Below are positions 22,587 through 33,310 of a stretch of DNA of 64,000 nucleotides, in pieces (positions within the stretch are counted from its first letter, which is position 1; the number at the start of each line of letters is the position of its first letter). The stretch is taken from the NCBI GenBank assembly GCA_030248225.1, contig JASANE010011637.1:1-64000 (forward strand), given 5' to 3'. This DNA comes from Trileptium ribeirensis. Taxonomy: Eukaryota > Nematoda > Enoplea > Enoplida > Thoracostomopsidae. A model generated the notes under the pieces. The model was not told where the DNA came from, did no database searches, and saw only the letters and a list, made by a program, of their open reading frames with translations. The translations under genes and the position numbers were made by a program.

Positions 22587-25500
22587 ATACATAGAAAACT
22601 AGCTACCCGGATTTCGCGGCCAAGGCCAGCAAAATCGTTATAATACCGCTGCTCTATTTGGAAAGTCGATTTGGATAACTCTTTATATCCTAACCCACGC
22701 GTCTTACTTGTTGTTTGTTTAACCACTGAAAAAAATTGTAAAGATTGCTGCAGCAGTTGTTAGTTTACTCAAAAGTTGTAATAGCAGGGGACAATTAATG
22801 GTTGATATCACCTAGGGTTAACACAACGGTTACAAAACGTTAATCAAAATGTTTCACAAACTGCAGCTGATTTAATAACATATTATTACACAAGTTTGAC
22901 AAAAACGACAACAGTGTATATTTGTAATTACAACACAGTATGATGTATTATAACACAGTATTAATTTGTTATGCATTTTTGAAACGTCTGTTTATTTATT
23001 CGCTTAGCGAGTATCGCACCGAGTTTTTCTGTTGTCAAGTCATTTCGTGATCTCAAAACCAATATCCGATAAGAACACTATGTTAATACTTTATACGCGC
23101 GGACACGATTTGCGGTACAGTGGCTTGCAGGCACAGTTCGGGGTCACTATTTTTACCATTTAACACCGTATTTTAATGACCTGGACAACCCCAAAGACAT
23201 CGTTCCCATCGGGTTTTTATCATATACTTGAATACAAAGGTTTAACACAAATGCAGCTTTGGTATTGAACTTGCCATACCATGAAAGTGAACAAACATGC
23301 TAAATCGGATTACGTATACGTAACCATTATTGCATACATAACGAAACACGTAATTGCATTTGATAAACTGCAAACTGTCATGCTAAAAGCTTAAATAAAT
23401 ATTAATCTATTTCAAAATGTAAATTCGTTGAAGGTTAGGCAATGCTAGGATTTTCCTTCTTCTATAACGAATCAAGTGGCTAATACTATAACTACGTAAG
23501 CGTTCTTTAATTATTTCATAAGTGATGCAAGTAAAGACCTGTGCAAGAACCGAATCATTTTGTATTACTGAAAGGGACAAATAAAACTGTAAGAGCACCT
23601 GCCGTTCCTACAAGCTCTAATGTGAGAAATGGATGCACGCTGAAAAGTACAGGAGTTCTATAATATATAGTTTTCGGGTTAGGTAGTATTGTTATAGCAG
23701 CCTCTCCTTGTGTGATACATGACTATTGCCCACAGTTGCGCTTAAGCCAATCGCTTCCACTTGTCGGGCTCCTTTTCTTATTGTTTCGATTGCAATATTG
23801 ATTCAAATGTCTGATATCCCGATGGGAGTATCCGTATTGGTAGACAGCGTAACGTAGCAGAGCTAGATATTGCCTGTGATGAGTTGAGTATTATTTAGGT
23901 AGGCAAGCTTAGCGAAGTCTTTACTATATTTTCAAAACTACTGGCGAAACAGGGTCGCCGAGTACTACTCTAACAGAAGGAACGCGCAGACAAAGTAGAA
24001 ACGATGTAGGTTTTGGTTTATCTATTAGCAAAGCTAGTTAACCATCAGTCAAACCAGAAAAAAGACATTGGTATGCGATTCTGTCGGCCTGCATGTTTTG
24101 TTACTTTTTGTACATAGCCTGTGTATTGTTCAAAGTATGAACGAGAGAATCATTCCCACACAACATCGATGTTTCGATATGTCGGGCTATGTGTCTCGGT
24201 TTACGTCCGAAATCTCCTCTGCTTCGTTGTCTATCTTGGCACTACGAAGTACAAGTAGCGTGGCCAGGAGGAGAAATAAATGGGTGCTGCGGATCATTGC
24301 TTAAACCGTCAACATTACGAATTCAAGTCGCTCGTATACAACCACATAAAGGCAGGTAAAAATGCTGAATGGTGGAATTTCTGAGCGGTTTCGTTATGCC
24401 AGGCAGGGGCAAAACTCTGCGATCAAACGGTGCTTAGACGTAAATGACTTACCGGAGAGAGCATTCCTACAATAAGTAATGTAAGACTGCATCCATTTTT
24501 ACCTTCACTGGTCGATTCGTGCACCGCACTCAGGGGACCTCTCCATCTACTAAACCACGTGAACATATATGTCATATATGTCAGTAGGGTGGTAGGTAGA
24601 GTATTATCCCTAAGGTTACGGTCTCACAAGCATTATTTTGCCGTTTGACACTGCGCACCCTTGCGCGCCTAAGGTGCGCAAAGAATTATAGCAATTATGA
24701 GCCAAATTGCGAAATTAAAGGCAAAAACTGGAAGAATAGGCAAACATTATGAAAACAAACTGGAGACGATGGGGAAATTTATGCCGTGCACCATTGCTAC
24801 AACCCCTAGCCACGGACCCCTACCAACCGCCAGAAAGATATCCAAATCAAGCGTACGAATCTTGAGCACTTATTATCTATCTGGGGCTCTACCGAACACT
24901 GGTGCTAGAGGAAGACCATTCTTTTTACCTGCGTTTAGAAACTGTGTCAGGTTTATGTTTCTGGTTTATGTATTTGACATGTGGAACAATATAAAGGACA
25001 TTTTCACAGTGAATGGGGAGCTGAATTTTCGAAAGTTCCTTCGGGCTTTTATTCCCTGCATGGCAGATTCAGATAGTTTGCGCCACTAATTTTGTATTAT
25101 TGTTAGTTTTAGTTTTGTAGTAATAGAATCAGTCCAAGCATTTCTTTTTTCACCTCGTTGCACAGATATTACAGTAGTTGCCGTAAAACATAATAGATGA
25201 TAGGCGTTTAGGGTCCTTCGGAAAAGCCTGGGAAACGGTCCGGCGACAGGTGCCGTACGAGGGAGGCGGTAAGGATACGATAAAAAAGGAGAATATTTTA
25301 GTAACTTTTAGAAGCTCATCAATTTCCAAAATTTTTGCTAGATTTTACTCCAAAATTTGCTAATATTTTGGACACTATTCGTCAATCTTCCAGAATTTCT
25401 GCCAATATATTTAGCTGATATTTTAAGCCAGAGCTCTTTTGGCGCCTGGTACACACAACCTCAATTCTTGTTCGATAAACTGTGACTATTGAGGGCGAAT

Positions 25501-27600
25501 TTGTAAAGGAACAACCCTTTGTGCACTACCTAAAGCTAAATGCGCGCATAACTAAGCTAAAATTGTGTATGCAGCGTTTTATTTTCCATTTTCTTTTACA
25601 CATTTTTAGTAGTTATTAATATACATCTACAAGAAATATAGTTAGTTCGACGATAAGAAATTTATACAAATCATACCTGATTATCGCTTTGTGTGAGACT
25701 GCTGGCTTCAGCTGAAAACGTCAATATGCTAAGCCATTAAATTGACAGCTTCAATTTCCAATTAACAGGCACCTAGGGGTATATTTCTAGGGTTTTGTGG
25801 TAGGTATAAAAGATAAAATAAAGAGTTAGATTTGGATACATCTAACAAATTCTTACTCTGAGAAGTATTGTGTTTAAACTTTATAAACAGTAGTGGTTTA
25901 TGCTCGTGGAATTTCAAAACGTGTATCGTTTCATTTTCTACTCAAAGCAATAATGTGAAATCGTCAGGAATTTATTTTCAGCGACACTTGTTTCGATTTA
26001 TTACAGTTGAACGCAATCCCGAATTCAAGGCGACCCATGGCTCATAATAAGACAAGCGATACGTTTTTAATTGCGACGAAACTGCACACCCTGTCGTACT
26101 AATCATGTCAAAATATATTCTTGTTTCAGTGTAGGTTAAGATATGACGCAAAAACTTGATCCAAAATTCAGTAAAAAATATAATCAGTTCGTTTGTTTAA
26201 AATTGTGATACAAAACGTGGAATGTATAACGTATACAAGCCGCTATATACTGTTCTAGCATCATAATATAAGTTTTGTTTATTTTCCTAACAAGAATTTG
26301 GTCTTAAAAATTTTTCAGAGATTATACCTTTGTTGCACAGTATATTTTGATAAAGTCGATTGTCCGCAATAAATCGCTTTTACTAATAAAGTAATTATAA
26401 CGTATTATTGTAGCAACCATGAATTATGCCTGGAAAATACCATTATAATTGGTGTAACTGACTGTTTGAACAGTGGCAGTCGAATAGACTATTTAATTTT
26501 CTTATATTTATTGGACATCCACAAAGCTCGCAGTCCATTACTTGTAGTTGCGTATTCGGAAAAGTATGCTAGGTACGTCCACAAGCTTTCCGTTCGATTC
26601 AATTCCATATTTGTTAATGTGTTGACTACGACTCAAAGTCGATGGAGAGTTTTCAAATGAAATTCGCAAAAAAAGACAATTTTCGTGATGGCATTCACGA
26701 TATAAAAACCAGTTTTTATTCCGCTGTTGGAATGATGTGCCGCGACACGGAAATTTTAGGAATCATTTAAATAAAGCTAACGGTGTGGAGAAAGGAGCGG
26801 TTTGTAAAAAGGAAAATATTAAGTAATAATCAGCAGAAAATACAAACTAATAGATAAACTTTTTGTAATAGTTCAAGTGAAGAGCACGGCAACTCGTGAG
26901 CTAACAGGTGCAGCTGATCTGTATAAGCGAAATTTTTAAAACTCAAAAACAAAATTAAATTTCGCTAAAATAACATTATCAAAATGTTTTATTCCGCATC
27001 ATGATTCGGATGGTTTTCTGGTAATCTACAGCAAAACCGGTCAAAACATCCATGCAATCACTTAATTCCACTTTGATTTCATTTCGTGCATTTGGCTCGG
27101 GCAAATTTTGTAATGGGATAAAAAAAAGTCTTGAAAGTTCTAGCGTTTTACTTTCACCATCTCGTTTCTGCACTACTTGATGACAGCCAAGTTGGCCCAT
27201 GTAACCTTTGGGGGCCGGAGGTTATAACATTAAAAAAGAACAGCTTAGAGCGGTGGGTTCGGGGGCGGCAGCCCCCCGACTTAGACTTAGGCATAGTATA
27301 TGGCTCATATAAGAACCTTAGCTTATGCTAAGACTAAGGCTTAGGCTTAGTATATCGAGAACGGCATAGCATGCAATTCACCTCCGCTCCTTAAAGGTTA
27401 CATTGGCCGCCAAGTTTATACTTAAAAACATTAAGGCAAACTTTTCTTGGCTATGAATTAAACTTAGCGTAGAAATTAGAAGTTTGTTCCCTTATATCAT
27501 TACCGTTTATGATCTACCGCGGCGTGTTGGTATTACATAGTAAAGATATTTTAGTAATAAATGTAAACATCTTACAGTGGTTCCCACATAAACTTGTTAA
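22587..27600. other. Long AT-rich interval, no recognised gene
   Basis: Both strands show only short unassignable reading frames. The longest, 130 codons on the plus strand at 24697-25089 (MSQIAKLKAKTGRIGKHYEN...), is rich in basic residues near its start and has one hydrophobic stretch (RFMFLVYVF), but no family or splice support was found. A minus frame at 26979-27200 is likewise unassigned. A GC-richer patch at about 27210-27330 contains repeated CTTAGACTTAGGC / CTAAGGCTTAGGC motifs. Confidence 0.35.
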
Positions 27601-27610
27601 AACCGCGTAC

Positions 27611-27683
27611 CTTCACGTTTCAGCTTCCCGACTCCCGATTGTGATGCAATCCGCTTTGCAATACGCTTATCGTACGCCCTGAG
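27611..27683 (-). CDS. 73-bp exon, possibly of the DEG/ENaC gene
   Basis: The minus strand has a strong acceptor (TTATTTTCAG), then 24 codons plus one base (LRAYDKRIAKRI...KLKRE) and a donor (G|GTACGC). It starts in phase 0, the phase left by the DEG/ENaC first exon at 38504, with no other exon recognised between them. Its paralogue at 17424-17496 keeps the same length and frame while flanks have diverged, which argues that the block is or was coding. The residues do not by themselves match a DEG/ENaC motif, so membership in that gene is inference. Confidence 0.45.
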
Positions 27684-29075
27684 CTGAAAATAAATTTTAG
27701 TTTCAGACATTCAGCTTATGCGCGGCTAAACCTAAAGCGACCCTGCTAACCATGCTATTTTGCAATTCCCGTTATCGAATCCACATCCAGTGTTACGGAA
27801 CAAATAGGATATCCGATTCGTTTCACAGCTAGCGCAGACTTAAAGGTTTTCATTCGGGTTATGACAATTCCGTAACATTTCATAACGTCGAAACAAGATT
27901 CGCCTCTGTTCGCAACAAAGCTATGGATTTGATATAAAAATTGCGAATTTTCTGAATTTTACTGCACTAAAGGCCAACAATAGTTGGTAATATCATGACA
28001 ACCGCGTTTTAACACCGTCAATTTATAATTGTCATAAAGATCTCGGTATGCTTTAGTGTTTCACAGCATGGAAAAATGCAAATTTCATCCGGAGATAGGC
28101 AGTACTATTATAATTTAGCTTCACTGCGACGTTCACGTTATAATGTCCTTGCTGTTTGAAACTTTTGCGCCCATATAGTCTGGACTTTACCGTATAGGCA
28201 ATCAGGGTGACACCCATACTGTAAATCAATTGCCGATGGTGTACGACATACCGCTAGCTAACACATTTTTTCTTTACAGTGTCGTACAAACCCTTAGCTA
28301 CCAATTTGGTGCGAATTAACTATAAGCGACACCAGATGTAGCTAATGCGGTTTATTAGTGAACCGTCCTGTGTAGTTTTTTGCTAAATTCTCGATATTTG
28401 TATCTAGGCATTATAAATGTTGATCAAATATTTCTGAATACTGGCAATAAAACCGCCAGAAGACAAGGTGTGCCTGACACTGTCGAGAAGCGGCAATGCC
28501 CCTAGCTAGCTACCTTTCAAAAAATTTATTAAAAACATGGGGTGTTTAAACCACCCTGTTGTCGACAGTGTGCCTCACAATGTGTGGTGTACATAAGTTC
28601 CAAACGTAGGAGACATTATAAAGTGAACACCGCATAAAATGATATATAAATAGCTGAAAATGTATTTTTAATATATTTTGCACAATATTAAAAGTTTGAG
28701 CTATTTGTATCGAAATTGACACATTCAGTTTTTCTGAAAATGGCCAAAACACATATTAATACTCACACAATACGATATGCATGTTTTATTTACAGTATCA
28801 AGTATAATGAACATTGGAACTGCGACACTGAAATGACGTTATTGTTGTGGTTGGTTTAAAAATAACATGATCGCAGAGAACACTGTCGGGGTCGAACAGC
28901 AAATGTCGAACAACAGTTAACTGCTGACGATAAGAACGGAGCTCCGAAACTGTGCTGGTATCATAGGTGCAGCTATGGAGTTATTCTTCAATAGGTATTG
29001 GACTCAGCCATTTGCAAGCCGTAATGACCTTCATCCTGAGGCCGCTCACATTATCCCGCAATATTGCATTTACTG
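27684..29075. other. Non-coding interval
   Basis: No exon recognised. A block at about 27890-27985 resembles 37945-38035 (see findings). Otherwise AT-rich DNA with scattered short frames. Confidence 0.35.
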
Positions 29076-29680
29076 CACCGCAGGTGAGACTGACATAATA
29101 TTTTGTGTTGCGTCAGACAAATGATTGTCGAAACGTTTGAAAGCGTACCCAAGGGCGATGAGACTAGCTATTGCAGTCATTGTATAAGATGTCCAAAAAG
29201 AAACTCCTCAAAGTCAAACCGCAGGTGAGACTGACAAAATATTTTGTCATGCCTCAAACAAAACGCATGATTGTCGAAATGTTTGAAAGTGTACCCAACG
29301 CCGCTGAGACTAGCTATTGCACTCATTGTATAAGATGTCCAAAAAGAAATGCCTCAAGGTAAAACCGCAGGTGAGGCTGACAAAATATTTTGTCATACCT
29401 CAAACAAAACGCATGATTGTCGAAATGTTTGAAAGTGTACCCAACGGCGCTGAGACTAGCTATTGCAGTCATTATATAAGATGTCCCAAAAGAAACGCCT
29501 CAAAGTCAAACCGAAGTTGAGACTGACAAAATATTTTATCATGCCTCAAACAAAACGCATGATTGTCGAAATGTTTGAAAGTGTACCCAACGGCGCTGAG
29601 ACTAGTTATTGCAGTACTTGTATAGGATGTCCCAAAGGAAACCCCTCAAACTCAAATCGCAGGTGAGACTGACATAATAT
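29076..29680. repeat. 146-bp tandem array, about four units
   Basis: The start motif ACCGCAGGTGAGACTGAC recurs at about 29078, 29218, 29364 and 29510, with a partial copy at about 29656. Spacing is 146 bp, except 140 bp for the first unit. Each unit carries AAACGCATGATTGTCGAAAT and GAGACTAGCTATTGCA. Overlapping short frames repeat because the units do. No protein family is recognised. Confidence 0.9.
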
Positions 29681-29889
29681 ATTTACAACCCTCATACTTT
29701 CAGTAATTCTAACGGAACATATTATAAATATCAGAGTGTAAAAAATGTCTGAATTACTTGACTTAAGTTGACTGAACGGAAAACTGCAGTAAGACTGTAT
29801 TCAGTTAACCAGCGTAGTGCGACTATGGACGTGGCATTCACCTTCACAGTCCCCATATCATAAAACTATTTCTTCAATACATAAAAGTT

Positions 29890-30885
29890 TTGATTCTAAC
29901 AGGATCCGTAGCTGACTTGCCCCGAACAGGAAGACCACCGATATGATGATGCTGCGTAGCCGATATTACGTATCATTTTGCCAATACTCCGGCCAAGGCA
30001 AATTACCGTTGTGGTGTTGAAACCGGCATCAGAAAATCAACTGTTTTCCAAATTGTTAAAAGTCTGGGTCGAAAACTTTTTAGACCGATGAATTGATGCT
30101 CTGGGTGAGCATGATTTTGATCTCATGGTCGAATTTTTTGCAAAAAAGCTGATGAAATCATATGCTTTGAAGAAAACAATTTTAAACTAAACGGCCAGGT
30201 TAACCGACATAGTTGTGTTTACTGTCACTAAGAATAACCTTATAGCACTATCGGGCACCATTTTAATGCGCTGGACTGATAGTATGGTTAGGCATGTGGT
30301 CTGGCGTATTTTTGGGGCGTTCTTTTTCGATGGTACTGTGAATGCACACAACTATTTAATGATGCTGCGAAATGAATTTTATTGTAATATTCATCAGTTA
30401 CGAAATATTGATTGGCTTCACTTTATTCAGGATGGCGCGCCTTCTCATTTTTGATGGACGTACGCCGGAACTGTAAATGCAGACAACTATCTAGTGATGT
30501 TGCGAAATGAATTTTATTGTAATATTCAGCAGTTACTAAATATTGACTAGCTTCGTTTTATGCAGGATGGCGCGCCTCCTCATTTTGTAATGGCTATGCG
30601 CAGTTGGTTGCAGCAAATCTTCCTGGGTCATTACCTAGGGCGCCGAGGCCCCGTGGAATGACCTGCTTGCTCTCTTGATCTAAATCCACCTAACTTTTTT
30701 CTGTTGGAAACAATGAAGGAGAATGTATACAAATGCAAACCCCAAATCCTGTTGTGCCTGAAAAAGGCTACATCGGAAGAGAACTCTCTTCTGAAGCTTG
30801 ATATGGTTCAAAAAATTTGCCAAAGTGTGCGTTTTCGGCTGGAAGAATGCACTGATCTTGGAGGCACCCAAAGTCGCACTTAGGC
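29890..30885 (+). pseudogene. Tc1/mariner-type transposase relic
   Basis: Scattered through several frames are the landmarks of an IS630-Tc1-mariner transposase in the right order: a helix-turn-helix linker (GSVADLPRTGRPP) near 29903, RKSTVFQIVKSLG near 30030, NGQVNR near 30192, FFDGTVNAHNYLMMLRNEF near 30330, FIQDGAPSHF near 30425, and SLDLNPPNFFLL near 30675. Many stops and frameshifts make it non-functional. The segment containing NYLMMLRNEF...DGAP is present twice in tandem, offset 135 bp (about 30338-30587), so the catalytic region is duplicated. Terminal repeats were not identified. Confidence 0.8.
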
Positions 30886-31017
30886 TAATTCTTAGTCATC
30901 AAAAACCTAAGTTGTATGTGAGAGTACATGCATGCCAAAATGCTTTTAGATATGTATATTATTTGGTTTCCATGGTCACTTTAACGCTCGGGCGTTACTT
31001 ATGAAATAGCCTGTACA

Positions 31018-31523
31018 ATGCGAGTCAGCGGAACAATAAAATTGTCAGACTTTAACGACAAATACACTAGGAATTTGTTTGAGCATATTGAGAAGATCCT
31101 CGCCGATAGCACCGAATCCGTCAAGAAAAAAGCTCAATTTGCGTTGAGTACACCAGTGTAATATCTGGCAGTGACACAAAGCATGCCGAAGATTTTGATA
31201 CCATCAAAAACAACATAATTTCTTACTATGATGACTGTCAGGAAAAATTTACGACTAGTTTACGGAAAGTTCTCAATGAACAATGACTAAGTGATAAAAA
31301 GCCATAAACTCTGAGAGAATTGATGCTTTTAGCCCCAAGGAACGAAACTCTTGTCAGTATGCGCTTCCTGAAATTAATGCCTGATACTTCGAGGTCTGTA
31401 TTAGCATCACTTCACAGAGTTTCTCTCGATAAATTAGCAGAAAAGACTGAAAAACCATCGAACAAATTCCAAAAATGTTTACATTTTCCATATTCCATGT
31501 TTAATGCTGCACACCATATGTAA
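31018..31523 (+). pseudogene. Gypsy-like gag relic
   Basis: A broken frame resembles the gag of invertebrate Gypsy-type elements. An N-terminal part ends in KKAQFALS; an interior part corresponds to the usual RLRKLL region but is interrupted by stops; and the tail runs LRELMLLAPRNE, RFLKLMPD, SLDKLAEKTEKP. Several stop codons and at least one frameshift show it is dead. It probably belongs with the pol-like piece about 0.5 kb downstream. Confidence 0.55.
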
Positions 31524-32029
31524 CTACAACAAATGTTGTGGTGCGGCAACCTTTGTTTTTGTTACACATTTCGTGCAACTTTAAACATTGCAAGCTACGT
31601 AACATAAAAAGAAATGTTCGCTGCAGGCGTAATTCAGAAAACTAATCAGTTGGACGAAGTTTGTAGTAACCGATAATGTTGTCGGTACAATGTAACGACA
31701 TGTGCAGTCTAACGAGCACTGCGGTATTCGCGTAACCGTGTGCAGTGGGTGCACACATCTTAATGTGAACCATGCATAATCCTTCGGCTAATTTCGAAAT
31801 ATTAGTGCACTCCATTCTACAAGACTTGCGCTTGCAAATGCCTTTAAAGATAACATTCTAGCGGCAAGAACTGACACAGAATAACATAAATAACTTTTAC
31901 AAAAATTTTGGAAAATGAAATAAACTTTTGCAAATAAATAAAAATTGTTTACAAATCTAACATGAAAAATGCCAATATTACTGCAATTCTGTATTGTTTT
32001 ATTACAATATAACTTTCCGCTTCAGCACT

Positions 32030-32440
32030 AGACGTCTTTGAGGTGGCAAACACTGTGAAAACCTTAAGAAGATTTCTGAATATGGCTACTTTCTATCATC
32101 GATTCGTTCCTAATTTCTCAGCCGTAGCAACTCCGTTAACCGACCTAACAAAAACGTAAAGGTAACCTCCGATAAACTGTTAAAGCTTTCTCAAAATGCA
32201 ACCTTAACATTCAAGAGACTAAAAGAATCTCTCAAAAGCAGCGCATGACTATGCTTCCCAAGTGCAAATGCTCAAGCTGTTTTGACCACAATGGCCTCGG
32301 CTGTTGCAGGTGGTGGTTTGCTAAGTGAATTTGTGAACCAATGTTAAGTCATGCGCGAAACGTTAATGTACTTTTCTGCAAAATTTTAACACTTCAACTG
32401 GCTTTTCGGTGTGAAATTTGAAATCGTTTAGATCATAACC
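32030..32440 (+). pseudogene. Gypsy-like reverse transcriptase/RNase H connection relic
   Basis: One frame shows the conserved segment at the end of Gypsy reverse transcriptase, TLRRFLNMATFYHRFVPNFS then ATPLTDLTK, followed after a stop by FKRLKESL and a degraded RNase H start (LTTMASAVAGGGLLS, then a Y-F-S-A-K motif). The order and spacing match the family. No LTRs were found around the gag/pol relics, so this is a truncated, decayed copy. Confidence 0.7.
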
Positions 32441-32529
32441 CTTAATTCAACGTCCTTAGCAAGAGCTAAATAGGAAAATCCCCACCTCAATAAAAATTCT
32501 AAACTAAACAACATTGCCAATACTCATGA

Positions 32530-33310
32530 CTCCCTACATTGAAAAGGACGGGCCTCCCCCGTCCACCCTAGAGTGCAAAAACTCCACCTCCTACAGTGGA
32601 AAACGTGCTACTCTGGAGTGAAATCGTGGCGACTGTACTGCAACAGCATTACACAGACAACCATGAAGGCTAGGAGACATATACATAGAGAATCATACAA
32701 CAAAAACACACAACACAGTTGGTCCATCATCACCGCTAGAGTGGCCATTCCCCGAAAATTTCCCGGGAGAAGCAACTATCGTTGCTTCATGTATTTGTAC
32801 AAACAGTTTTCAACATTGACACGAACAGAAAATTTGCCTTTTCGGAGCGCTTACTAGGAAAAGTAAGCACTCCTCCTGACGCTGCTAATACATCGACATC
32901 ACCCAATCCTCTGTAGTTAAAGCAAATACTCTCCGGCCCGTGCAGTAAAAGAAAACACGCCCCATTCCCGGGCGAGCCCTTACAGTGAAAACACATTCCC
33001 CACTGGGAAAAATCTGTTCCCTCCCCGTAGTGAACAACGGACCTTCGATCCATTGTATTGGGAAATTGTGGCGGTGCTACTGCAAAAGAGACGCACAAGC
33101 AGAAACATCAGGCAAAACTAGGCCACTTTCGTCCAATTTCATACTTGGTGACTCTCCCACGTTTTAGACGGTGGCCAGGGTCGGTGGAGGGGGATATCTT
33201 CTCACGAGAGGCAGGGGTTACAAAAATTATAATGTATGCAAAGCTTTCGTATGCATCCACCGCATGAATGATGGACGAATGCCTGCACTGTAAGCCTAAG
33301 GCCGACAACT
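32530..33310. repeat. GC-richer block of degenerate 21-23-bp repeats
   Basis: Variants of a CTACAGTGGAAAAC motif recur at about 21-23-bp intervals (CTAGAGTGCAAAAA, CTACAGTGGAAAAC, CTCTGGAGTGAAAT near 32570-32630; TTACAGTGAAAACA, CCACTGGGAAAAA, CGTAGTGAACAAC near 32980-33040). This looks like an old, highly diverged minisatellite. Short frames on both strands have no domain. Confidence 0.45.

Noticed and set aside
24697..25089. 130-codon plus-strand frame as a gene
   Set aside because: No recognisable domain, no splice or promoter support, and length not unusual for 64 kb of such DNA. Left only as a note.
28546..28752. Minus-strand frame starting MFWPF as a paralogue of the DEG/ENaC exon (KRMFWPILF)
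   Set aside because: Only five residues agree. The remainder lacks the helix and the FPAITVC motif.
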